Positions 1-7,201 of a stretch of DNA of 14,861 nucleotides are shown here, piece after piece; position 1 is the stretch's first letter; each line of letters opens with the position of its first letter. Source of the stretch: TMED26 sp002694075 (GTDB lineage: Bacteria; Pseudomonadota; Alphaproteobacteria; Thalassobaculales; Thalassobaculaceae); assembly GCA_036160575.1 (NCBI GenBank), contig JAYYDT010000057.1, positions 1 to 14,861 on the forward strand, written 5' to 3'. The translations under genes and the position numbers were made by a program. The notes under the pieces are model-generated. The model searched no databases, was not told the DNA's origin, and saw only the letters and a list, made by a program, of their open reading frames with translations.

Positions 1-1704
1 TTTCGCCCTTTGCTCCACGATTTACGGGCCTTGGCGGCGCGTGTGGTGGCGGCCGAACAGGCTCTGTCGCCGCCGGGCCCGGCGGTCGAGACCGCGGTCC
101 CAGAGACGTATTCGGATATCGGCCCGGACATCGATCCGGACGCTGGCCCAGACACTGGCCCAGCCCCCTCCACCGACATCCCCGCCGCCGCGCGCGCTGT
201 CCCGCCACGGGAAGGTGCGGGTGACGACTCCGCGGCCGCCCCCAGCGCCGCCGTGTCTGCCGCCGTGTCTGCCGCCGGCTGGGCGCTGCCGTCGGTTGAG
301 GGGGACCGAAAACCCTTGGGCCTGTTTTACAGCGCTGACCCCGAGGTCCGCTTTAACCGTCCGCGGACGCCATTACGTCGCCGTGGGCGGCCGGCGCCGA
401 TCGCCCCGGATGCCGATTTCGGGAGCGATTTGACCGGCTTGCGGCCACCGCCGACGGCGCCTACCGAGGATTTAAGTCCGGCCCACGTCGACCCGCCGGC
501 GCCGCCGGCCACCAACCCGCAGGAATTCGATCCCCAGTTGGCCGACGCGGTCAGCGCCGCGCGGGCGGCCACGGCGGACGCCGTCGATGCCTTGACCGCC
601 GCCGCCGAACGGGCGGCGGGACCGCCGGCGACATCTGACGACGATGACGCCGAAAATCCCGCCGCCGCGCCGGATCAACCGCGTGCCGACTTTGAAAGCT
701 TGACCGACGCCGACAGCGAGACGACCGGCGCGCCTGATGTGGCGTCGTCGCCACGACGTTCCCGATGGGGCGTCTGGTTGTTGGCGGTCATTCTGTTGGT
801 CGCCTTGGTCGCCGCGACCTTGTGGACCTTACGCCCGGCTTTGCTGGCCTTTGGGGTGGCGCCGCCGACCGTCGCGCGGGTGGTCGCGCCGCTGGACCAA
901 ATGCGGGCGCGGACGATGGCCTGGGTCGCCGACCTGGCGGGCGTGGCGGCGGCGCCACCGGTGGGCGACGCCCCGGTCAACGCCCCCGCCAACGCCCCCG
1001 CCAACGCTCCCGCCAACCCTCCGGCCAACGCCCCTCCCAGCGACCCCGCCGTGGTGGCGGCCCCGCCCGCCACCGCCGCCCGCGAAGCCGTGCCGCCGGT
1101 TGAAGTCCCGGCGCCGCCGCCGGTCGCCGACGCCAATCCCCCCACCTTGGCCCCCTCGGATGGCGCGGCGGGTCGTCAGATGGCGGCGGCCTTGGCCCGC
1201 TTGGCCGATGATGGCGATGGCGACCCGGCGGCCGAAGCTTGGGCCGCGCAGACCTTGCGGGAGGCGGCGATCGAAGGCTTGGCGGAAGCGCAATACGCGT
1301 TAGCCGTTCTTTATCAGCGCGGCCGCGGGGTGAGCCAAGACCCGGTGCGTGCCCTGTTGTGGTACCATAGCGCCGCCGAACAAGGCCACGCTCCGGCGCA
1401 ATACAATCTGGGGGTTTTCCACCTGGAGGCCCAAGGCGTGCCGCGGAATTACGCCGAGGCGCGGCGCTGGTTCACGCGCGCCGCCGACCAGCGTCTGTGG
1501 CAGGCGGAATTCAACCTTGGGGTTTTGCGTGAGCGCGGCGTGTTGGGCGCGCCGGATCTCACCGCCGCCGAGGCCCATTACCGGCAGGCGGCAGCGCTGG
1601 GCGGGGCACCGGCGCGGGCCCGGCTGGCGGCCCTGGCGGCCGGCGAGACCGCCGCACCCGCTTTTCTCAGTACCTTGGATCTCGGCTGGGCGACTCGCGA
1701 TTAA
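1..1704 (+). CDS. Sel1-repeat membrane protein, 5' end outside window
   Basis: The frame is open to the left edge (codons for F-R-P precede the first possible TTG at 10), so the N-terminus is probably missing. The visible part has about 250 residues of Ala/Pro/Asp-rich low-complexity sequence with no recognisable domain. One clear transmembrane helix follows at about nt 766-850 (WGVWLLAVILLVALVAATLW), flanked by R-R-S-R on its N side. Next come a Pro/Ala-rich linker with a short tandem repeat and about three Sel1-like repeats from nt 1280 to 1600 (AEAQYALAVLYQRGRGV, APAQYNLGVFHLEAQGV, WQAEFNLGVLRERGV). Positive charges before the helix suggest a cytoplasmic N-terminus and periplasmic Sel1 repeats. 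Sel1 repeats are alpha-helical solenoids that bind proteins. In alphaproteobacteria they occur in polarity and envelope proteins such as PodJ, but I see too little to name this one. The stop TAA (1702-1704) interlocks with the stop of the convergent ispE. Confidence 0.8.
   Translation, partial: FRPLLHDLRALAARVVAAEQALSPPGPAVETAVPETYSDIGPDIDPDAGPDTGPAPSTDIPAAARAVPPREGAGDDSAAAPSAAVSAAVSAAGWALPSVEGDRKPLGLFYSADPEVRFNRPRTPLRRRGRPAPIAPDADFGSDLTGLRPPPTAPTEDLSPAHVDPPAPPATNPQEFDPQLADAVSAARAATADAVDALTAAAERAAGPPATSDDDDAENPAAAPDQPRADFESLTDADSETTGAPDVASSPRRSRWGVWLLAVILLVALVAATLWTLRPALLAFGVAPPTVARVVAPLDQMRARTMAWVADLAGVAAAPPVGDAPVNAPANAPANAPANPPANAPPSDPAVVAAPPATAAREAVPPVEVPAPPPVADANPPTLAPSDGAAGRQMAAALARLADDGDGDPAAEAWAAQTLREAAIEGLAEAQYALAVLYQRGRGVSQDPVRALLWYHSAAEQGHAPAQYNLGVFHLEAQGVPRNYAEARRWFTRAADQRLWQAEFNLGVLRERGVLGAPDLTAAEAHYRQAAALGGAPARARLAALAAGETAAPAFLSTLDLGWATRD
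979..1038 (+). repeat. Five 12-base tandem units coding N-A-P-A linker
   Basis: Five consecutive 12-base units start at 979, 991, 1003, 1015 and 1027. The first two are identical (aacgcccccgcc) and the others carry one to a few changes. They are in frame and encode a repeated Asn-Ala/Pro-Pro-Ala motif in the linker between the membrane helix and the Sel1 repeats. Unit number could change by slippage without breaking the frame. Confidence 0.85.
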
Positions 1705-2582
1705 GCGTCGCCGGCCAACCCTGGGCGAATCCACCAGCCGGGGTGGCGGTGTTGCCACAGCACCGCTTGGCGGCGCGCCGCCGCGGTGTCGGCGAACAGG
1801 GCGAAACAAGTGGCGCCACTGCCGGACAGGCCGTGGGCAAGGGCGTCGGGCGCGCGGGCCGCCAGGCTCAAAACATCCTCGATTTCGGGCGCCAGGGCGG
1901 TCGCCGCCGCGCGCAAGTCATTGCCGCCGGCGCTCACGAACGCGGCCACGGCGGCGGCTGTGGCAACCGTTCGCGCGGTTGGGTCCGGTGGGCGAAAATC
2001 GCCGGCTCGGGCGCCGAACACCGCCGGTGTGGCGAGGCCGCGCCCGGGGTTGATCAGGACGATGCCAAGGCGTGGCCAATCGGGCAGTTCTTCAAGGCCA
2101 TCCCCGATCCCGGTGACACGGGCACTTTGGCGGTGGAGACACACCGGCACATCGGCGCCGAGGTCGGCGGCCAGGTCGGCGAGCCGCGGGTCGTCGAGGG
2201 AAATGCCGCTGTGCCGGGCGAGCAGCCGCAGACACGCCGCGGCGTCGCTTGAGCCGCCGCCGAGACCGGCCGCGACCGGTAGATTTTTGTCCAAATGCGC
2301 ATGCATCGACGGGACCGGCGCCAGCCGCCGCCGGAATCCCCGCAGCGCGCGCAGAATGAGGTTGTCGGCCGCCGTCTCGCCGGCTAAGGCCGCCACAAAC
2401 GTCCCGCCGAGAGTTAGATGATCGTCCGCGCGGTCATGGGGCGCCAGAGATAAGCGGTCGCCGAAATCGGTGAACACCACGACACTGTCGAGGAGGTGAT
2501 ACCCATCCTCGCGCCGGCCGGTGACGCGCAAGGTCACATTGACCTTGGCCGGCGCCAAGTCGATCAGCCGCGGCGGCGTCAC
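1701..2582 (-). CDS. ispE: 4-diphosphocytidyl-2-C-methyl-D-erythritol kinase
   Basis: IspE phosphorylates the 2-hydroxyl of CDP-methylerythritol with ATP, the fourth step of the non-mevalonate (MEP) isoprenoid pathway, in the cytoplasm. The 293-residue length is normal. GHMP-kinase features are all visible: the N-terminal A-P-A-K-V-N motif with the substrate-binding lysine K13, the glycine-rich ATP loop PVAAGLGGGSSDA (102-114), catalytic Asp in GADVPVCL (D144), NPGRGLATPAVF (178-189) and the C-terminal LSGSGATCF motif (252-260). The start is GTG at 2582-2580, one base after the TAG of the upstream TPR lipoprotein gene, so translation is probably coupled and the gene is read from the ETF-QO promoter. 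Its TAA stop (1703-1701) overlaps the stop of the convergent Sel1 gene. Identification is secure. Confidence 0.97.
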   Translation of the reverse strand: MTPPRLIDLAPAKVNVTLRVTGRREDGYHLLDSVVVFTDFGDRLSLAPHDRADDHLTLGGTFVAALAGETAADNLILRALRGFRRRLAPVPSMHAHLDKNLPVAAGLGGGSSDAAACLRLLARHSGISLDDPRLADLAADLGADVPVCLHRQSARVTGIGDGLEELPDWPRLGIVLINPGRGLATPAVFGARAGDFRPPDPTARTVATAAAVAAFVSAGGNDLRAAATALAPEIEDVLSLAARAPDALAHGLSGSGATCFALFADTAAARRQAVLWQHRHPGWWIRPGLAGDA

Positions 2583-2583
2583 G

Positions 2584-4308
2584 CTAGGGCGCCGCCGGCA
2601 AGCCGGCGGTCAATTTACGTTCCAGAGCGCGGCGTAGTTCCGGGCTCGGCGCCAACAGCAGGACGCGCCGCCACTGGTAGCGCGCTTCCTGGCGGCGGCC
2701 GGCGCGCCAATAAGCGTCCCCCAGATGATCGTTGATCACCGGGTCGGCGGGGCGCAACTCAACGGCCCGTTCCAAATGCGTCACCGCGGCTTTGAAGGCA
2801 CCCTGTTGATAGTGGATCCAACCCAGGCTGTCGACGATGTAGCCGTCGCGCGGGCGCAATTCGGCGGCTTTGCGGATCATCTTCTTCGCGCGCTGCAAAT
2901 GGCGACCTTGCTCGGTCCAGCTATATCCCAGGTAGTTCATCACATAGGGTTGGTCGGGGCGGAGCTTGAGGGCGGTTAGGAAGTCAGCCTCGGCGCGGTC
3001 CCAAATTTTAGCTCGTTCGAGGGCAATACCACGGGCGTAATACACCGACCAATAAGGTTTCCCGCCAGCTTCCATGCGCGCTACGGCGGTATCGTAGGCG
3101 GCGATCGCGTCGGTCCATTCTTTGTGGCCGCGGAACAGGTCGCCGAGGCGGATCGCGGGCTCGGGATTGGCTTCCTGGCGGGCCATCAATTGTCGCAACA
3201 GCGTCGCCGCGGCGGTCCGCGCGCCGCTCTCGTCCAACGCGTCGGCGCGGCGCAAATCAGCCATCAACCGGTAGGGTGAGCCGGCGGCGATGCGCCGATA
3301 GGCGGCAAGGGCCGCGTCGTGGCGCTCGCGCGCTTCCCAGATTTCACCCCGCAGCAGATGCGCCAAATCCATCGCCGGCATGATATATAGGGCGAGGCTG
3401 GCGTGGAACATGGCCCGCGCGCGTTGGCCATCGCGTTGTAGGGCGGTGGCAATATCAAACAACGCCTCGGCCGCGCCGGCACGGGGGGTGAGCCATGGCC
3501 CGGCGGCTTGGGCGGTGGCGGTTAAATCGGCGGTCACCACCGCGGTGTCGAGAAAATTGCTGGCGCGCTTCGCCAGCATCGCTTTAGCCACCGCCAACTG
3601 GTCCGCGCGGGCCAGTTCGCGCGCCATCGCCAGGGCGACGCGCAAAGGCGCGTCCGGTTTGTCGGCCCCCGCCGACCGGTAGTGCTTAAGGGCGGCGTCG
3701 GTATTACCGAGGGCGCTGGCGATCAGCGCGCGATGTAGGGTTTTGAGAGGGGCGAACCCCTTGAATTGATCAAGGCCCGTGAGGTCGATGGGGCGGCCGC
3801 GAGCGGCGGCGACCCACGCCCCGAGTAACGGCGTCAACAAGCGATTGGTTGGGGTTTCCGGCAGGCGCGCCAGGCGCGCCGCGGCGTCGGCGTATCGGCC
3901 CTGTACGATGGCGTCGACGGCAAGGGTCAGGGCCAGCATCGGGTTGCCGGGCCGCCTTTTTTCCGCGCGCTGGGCCAAGGCCACCGCGCCGACGAAATCG
4001 TCATTATCGAACAGCACCGCGAAGCTGCGGAATTGAACCGCCCGGTCGGTCGCCGCACGTTTGAGCAAAAATTCCACATGGCGGCGGGCCACCGCCGGTC
4101 GATGGTCGCGCATGGCCTGGCCACTGATCAGAAAACTGCCGGCCAAGCTGCGTGCCGGCGCGGTTTCGGGTGTCACCGGTGAGGACACGCTCGCCGCCGG
4201 CCAACCGCCACCGGCGCAGCCGCCGAGGACAAACCCGGACAGGACCAAAATGACCGACGTCCAGGCCGCCGGTCTGCCGCGCCTACATGTTTGGATAGTT
4301 TGGACCAC
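2584..4308 (-). CDS. TPR-repeat outer-membrane-type lipoprotein
   Basis: A 574-residue protein with a lipoprotein signal: basic n-region C-R-R-G-R-P, hydrophobic core TSVILVLSGFV and lipobox L-G-G-C with the acylated Cys at 31. The frame is open up to 4440, but those extra codons lie inside ETF-QO and do not look like protein. The GTG at 4308 gives a textbook signal peptide and has GAAGG five bases upstream. The mature part is an alpha-helical TPR solenoid; the clearest units are in the last 200 residues (for example YVMNYLGYSWTEQGRHLQRA, YIVDSLGWIHYQQGAFKAAV, VINDHLGDAYWRAGRRQEAR). TPR arrays scaffold protein complexes, and the partner is not evident. It overlaps the end of ETF-QO by 26 bases and ends one base before ispE. 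This ETF-QO/TPR/ispE order recurs in alphaproteobacteria as I recall it. Function is unknown. Confidence 0.85.
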   Translation of the reverse strand: MVQTIQTCRRGRPAAWTSVILVLSGFVLGGCAGGGWPAASVSSPVTPETAPARSLAGSFLISGQAMRDHRPAVARRHVEFLLKRAATDRAVQFRSFAVLFDNDDFVGAVALAQRAEKRRPGNPMLALTLAVDAIVQGRYADAAARLARLPETPTNRLLTPLLGAWVAAARGRPIDLTGLDQFKGFAPLKTLHRALIASALGNTDAALKHYRSAGADKPDAPLRVALAMARELARADQLAVAKAMLAKRASNFLDTAVVTADLTATAQAAGPWLTPRAGAAEALFDIATALQRDGQRARAMFHASLALYIMPAMDLAHLLRGEIWEARERHDAALAAYRRIAAGSPYRLMADLRRADALDESGARTAAATLLRQLMARQEANPEPAIRLGDLFRGHKEWTDAIAAYDTAVARMEAGGKPYWSVYYARGIALERAKIWDRAEADFLTALKLRPDQPYVMNYLGYSWTEQGRHLQRAKKMIRKAAELRPRDGYIVDSLGWIHYQQGAFKAAVTHLERAVELRPADPVINDHLGDAYWRAGRRQEARYQWRRVLLLAPSPELRRALERKLTAGLPAAP

Positions 4309-5932
4309 CGCCACCTTCGGGCACCACCCATGTGATGTTTTGACTCGGGTCCTTGATATCGCAGGTTTTACAATGCACGCAATTCTGCGCGTTGATTTGC
4401 AGGCGCGCGTTGGCGCCGTCATCGTCGCGCACGATCTCATAAACGCCGGCCGGACAATAGCGCTGCTCAGGCGCGTCGTAGAGCGCCAGATTGTGGGCGA
4501 TCGGCACTTCGGCGTTGGCCAAGGTCAAATGGGCGGGCTGATTTTCCTCGTGATTGGTGCTCGATAAAAACACCGAGGAAAGGCGGTCGAAGCTGAACTC
4601 GCCATCGGGTTTGGGGTAGTCGATCGGGCTGTGGTGCGCGGCCAGACCCAAGCTTTCGTGGTCGCTGTGGTGGTGGAAGGTCCATGGCGCCCGCCCCCGA
4701 AGCACATAGGTGTCGAGCGCGGCGTAAGCCATGCCGCCCCACAAGCCAAGGGCGAAGGCCGGGCGGATATTGCGCACCCGGTACAATTCATCCCACACCC
4801 AGGTCTTTTTCATGGCCTCGCCATAGGCGGTCACTTCTGCGGGCGCGTGAGTCTCCCATTCGGCGCCGTCGGTGACCGTCTCGAACACCGCCTCGGCGGC
4901 GGTCATCCCCGATTTCATGGCGTTATGGCTGCCTTTGATTTTTGGCACATTCAAGAAGCCGGCGGCGCAGCCGACCAGGACGCCGCCCGGGAAGGTCAGC
5001 TTGGGGATCGACTGAAAGCCGCCTTCGTTGATCGCCCGCGCGCCGTAGGAGATGCGCCGGCCGCCCTTTAAATGGGCCTTGATCGCGGGGTGGGTTTTAT
5101 AGCGCTGAAATTCCTCGAACGGGCTGAGATAGGGGTTTTTATAGTCCAGCGCGATAACGAAACCGATGGCCACTTGGTTGTCTTCCAAATGGTAGAGAAA
5201 CGAACCGCCGTAGGTCGCGCTGTCCATCGGCCAGCCGACCGAATGCAGGGTCAGGCCCTGGCGATGTTGCTCGGCCGGCACTTCCCACAATTCCTTGATG
5301 CCAATGCCATAGGTTTGCTCTTCGGCCTCGGCCCGCAGGTCAAATTGCTTGACCAGGGTTTTGGTCAGCGAGCCGCGCGCGCCCTCGGCGAAAATGGTCT
5401 GCTTGGCACGCAGTTCCATGCCCGGCATGTGCATGTCGGTCGGCTCGCCATCTTTGCCAACCCCCATGTCGCCGGTGATCACCCCGCGCACCCGGCCGTC
5501 ATCGTCATAGAGGACGCGGGCGGCGGCGAAACCGGGATAGATTTCGACGCCCATCTCCTCGGCCTGGCCGGCCAGCCAACGACAGACGTTGCCGAGGCTG
5601 ACGATATAGTTGCCGTGGTTGTTCATTTGCGGCGGGGTCGGCAAGCGATAGCTGCCCGTCTTGGTCAAGAACAGAAACTGGTCTTCGGTCGCCGGCGTGT
5701 TGAGGGGCGCGCCGCGTTCTCGCCAGTCGGGAAACAACTCGTCCATGGCGCGCGGTTCCATCACCGCGCCGGAGAGAATATGGGCGCCGATTTCCGAACC
5801 CTTTTCCAAGACGCAGACGCTGATTTCGCGGTCCGCCGTAGCCGCCAGTTGCTTCAACCGAATCGCCGCCGATAGGCCCGATGGGCCGCCGCCCACGATG
5901 ACGACGTCGAATTCCATGGACTCGCGTTCCAT
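4283..5932 (-). CDS. Electron transfer flavoprotein-ubiquinone oxidoreductase
   Basis: ETF-QO takes electrons from reduced electron transfer flavoprotein (fed by acyl-CoA and other dehydrogenases) and passes them through FAD and a 4Fe-4S cluster to ubiquinone at the inner membrane. At 549 residues it matches the family. An FAD-binding beta-alpha-beta motif VVIVGGGPSGLSAA (10-23, G14/G16/G19) opens the protein. The C-terminal ferredoxin-like part has C493, C518, C521 and C524, with the same 25-3-3 spacing as human ETFDH, so the cluster should be intact. M1 was chosen over M6 because AAGAGG lies five bases upstream of M1. First gene of the leftward operon with the TPR lipoprotein and ispE; etfA and etfB are not in the window. 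Identification is secure. Confidence 0.98.
   Translation of the reverse strand: MERESMEFDVVIVGGGPSGLSAAIRLKQLAATADREISVCVLEKGSEIGAHILSGAVMEPRAMDELFPDWRERGAPLNTPATEDQFLFLTKTGSYRLPTPPQMNNHGNYIVSLGNVCRWLAGQAEEMGVEIYPGFAAARVLYDDDGRVRGVITGDMGVGKDGEPTDMHMPGMELRAKQTIFAEGARGSLTKTLVKQFDLRAEAEEQTYGIGIKELWEVPAEQHRQGLTLHSVGWPMDSATYGGSFLYHLEDNQVAIGFVIALDYKNPYLSPFEEFQRYKTHPAIKAHLKGGRRISYGARAINEGGFQSIPKLTFPGGVLVGCAAGFLNVPKIKGSHNAMKSGMTAAEAVFETVTDGAEWETHAPAEVTAYGEAMKKTWVWDELYRVRNIRPAFALGLWGGMAYAALDTYVLRGRAPWTFHHHSDHESLGLAAHHSPIDYPKPDGEFSFDRLSSVFLSSTNHEENQPAHLTLANAEVPIAHNLALYDAPEQRYCPAGVYEIVRDDDGANARLQINAQNCVHCKTCDIKDPSQNITWVVPEGGGGPNYPNM
4314..4318 (-). promoter_or_regulatory. Ribosome binding site for the TPR lipoprotein
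   Basis: GAAGG on the minus strand, five bases before the GTG at 4308-4306, lying inside the last codons of ETF-QO. It supports this start over the in-frame GTG at 4314-4312 (which it overlaps) and over the ATG at 4440. Confidence 0.5.
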
Positions 5933-6077
5933 CTCTGCCTCTTACTTCCTCACTAAAGCTAGACATCTGATATAACAGGCGGGGCGAGGGCGTCTATCGC
6001 TTTGACGACGCGAATCGCCGCATATCTTTAAGACCACACGAGACGAAGAGCACACGGGGCAGCGGGCGGTGGCGGCC
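5933..6077. promoter_or_regulatory. Divergent promoter region, ETF-QO / uracil-DNA glycosylase
   Basis: This 145-base gap between divergent genes must drive both, and it is visibly richer in A/T than its surroundings. On the minus strand, TATATC (5974-5969) with TAGACG about 16 bases upstream is a plausible -10/-35 pair about 30 bases from the ETF-QO RBS and start. On the plus strand, TTGACG (6002-6007) is a good -35 with a weaker -10 (TATCTT, 6023-6028, 15-base spacing). A GAATC site for CcrM (6012-6016) falls between these two plus-strand elements. These hexamers were picked by eye. Confidence 0.45.
5938..5943 (-). promoter_or_regulatory. Ribosome binding site of ETF-QO
   Basis: AAGAGG on the minus strand, five bases before the ATG at 5932-5930. 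It favours this ATG over the in-frame ATG five codons later, which has no comparable site. Confidence 0.6.
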
Positions 6078-7001
6078 ATGGACGAACAGGAACGGCGCGA
6101 ACGATTGGCCGCCCTGCGCTGGCAGGTCGAGGCCGGCGCCGACGAGGCGTTAGCCGCCGCCCCGGTCGACCGCTTGTCGGCGCCCGCCGCGGCCGCGGTG
6201 GCCCATTCCCCGGTAGCCGTGCCACAACCCGCCGCGATGGAGCCGACGGCGGCGGCCCCACCGGCCCCACCGGTCGCGCCGGCGCGCTTGGAGGCGGCGC
6301 CGACCCAAACTTCGGCCCCCGCTTCGACTGAGGCGCCAGCCCAGGCACCAGTCAAGGCGCCGGATGTCGCGCTGGCGGCCGAAACGGCGGCGGCGGCGGC
6401 GCCGGACCTACCGGCTTTGCGCGCCGCTCTGGCCGCGTTTGATGGCTGCGGGCTGAAGGAAACCGCCAGCAATCTGGTCTTCGCCGACGGCAATCCGGAG
6501 GCCGATTTGATGCTGATCGGTGAGGCGCCGGGCGCCGACGAGGACCGCCGTGGCCTGCCTTTTGTTGGCGTCAGCGGTCAATTGCTGGACCATATGTTGG
6601 CCAGCATCGGGCGGGATCGCGGCAATTGTTACATCACCAACATGCTGCCGTGGCGGCCGCCCGGCAACCGCCAGCCCACCGCCGCCGAGCTGGCCGCCTG
6701 CTTGCCTTTCTTGCGCCGGCACATCCAGTTGGCGGCGCCGCGGGTGCTGGTCTTCGTCGGCGGCACTTCGGCCAAAACGCTGCTGGCCCGGTCGGAGGGG
6801 ATCATGCGCTTACGCGGCCGCTGGTATGACTATGCCCCGGGCGGCGAGAGGGCGCCGATACCGGCGCTGGCGATTTTTCACCCGGCCTATTTGCTGCGTT
6901 CGCCGGCGCAAAAGGCGTTGGCCTGGCGGGACTTGCTAACGCTAAAGGTGTATCTGGCCGAGGCGGCGGACCGCGATTCCCGACCTTCGCCGGCGCCGTG
7001 A
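6078..7001 (+). CDS. Family 4-like uracil-DNA glycosylase
   Basis: Removes uracil from DNA as the first step of base excision repair. The start is taken at ATG 6078 (MDEQERRERL, then ALRWQVEAGADEA); an in-frame GTG three codons upstream is possible. Of 307 residues, about 1-25 form a helical N-terminus, 30-110 are an Ala/Pro-rich linker, and 111-295 are the glycosylase. Family 4 motifs are clear: GEAPGADED (148-156), PFVGVSGQLLD (161-171), RPPGNRQPT (193-201) and HPAYLLR (268-274). Canonical family 4 enzymes use four Cys for a 4Fe-4S cluster. Here C124 and C208 align, but the first position is F121 and the third is W192 (P-W-R-P-P instead of K-C-R-P-P). C184 is the only other cysteine nearby. 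The cluster may be absent. Followed by a 200-base gap before the lytic transglycosylase. Confidence 0.92.
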   Translation: MDEQERRERLAALRWQVEAGADEALAAAPVDRLSAPAAAAVAHSPVAVPQPAAMEPTAAAPPAPPVAPARLEAAPTQTSAPASTEAPAQAPVKAPDVALAAETAAAAAPDLPALRAALAAFDGCGLKETASNLVFADGNPEADLMLIGEAPGADEDRRGLPFVGVSGQLLDHMLASIGRDRGNCYITNMLPWRPPGNRQPTAAELAACLPFLRRHIQLAAPRVLVFVGGTSAKTLLARSEGIMRLRGRWYDYAPGGERAPIPALAIFHPAYLLRSPAQKALAWRDLLTLKVYLAEAADRDSRPSPAP

Positions 7002-7201
7002 TCGATTCGCTAAATATTCCCGGATTTTCGATCATTTTGTGTCGCCGATAGGGGGCCTGGCGACCGATTATGACAAATTTGCCGAGGTGTGGCCGGAACC
7101 GTGGTGAAATCGACCAAACCCGTCGCGCCAACGGACCTTCGCCCTTGTCGACCGCGCGTGGCTGGCTTACCACTGAGGCGCATCGTTTTGGTGGGAGTGC
7201 C
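7002..7201 (+). promoter_or_regulatory. Intergenic leader before the lytic transglycosylase
   Basis: About 200 bases without a supported gene. The first 40 are A/T-rich and hold a GATTC CcrM site (7004-7008). A short dyad GTCGCC/GGCGAC (7041-7046 and 7059-7064, 12-base loop) follows without a T-run. The frame of the transglycosylase stays open back to 7070, but the translation there (GRNRGEIDQTRRANG) is unlike a signal peptide. I infer a promoter here but cannot place one with confidence. Confidence 0.3.

Noticed and set aside
979..1038. Short repeats considered as a CRISPR array
   Set aside because: Units are contiguous 12-mers without spacers and code for a Pro/Ala linker in frame.
4309..4440. 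Longer N-terminus for the TPR lipoprotein
   Set aside because: These codons lie wholly inside ETF-QO, and would put a signal peptide and lipobox in mid-protein.
5072..5875. A 267-codon open frame on the plus strand inside ETF-QO
   Set aside because: ETF-QO is unmistakable on the other strand; this frame shows no domain and no ribosome binding site.
7041..7064. Hairpin GTCGCC/GGCGAC as a terminator of the uracil-DNA glycosylase gene
   Set aside because: The stem is only six pairs with a 12-base loop and no run of T follows, so a Rho-independent terminator is not supported.
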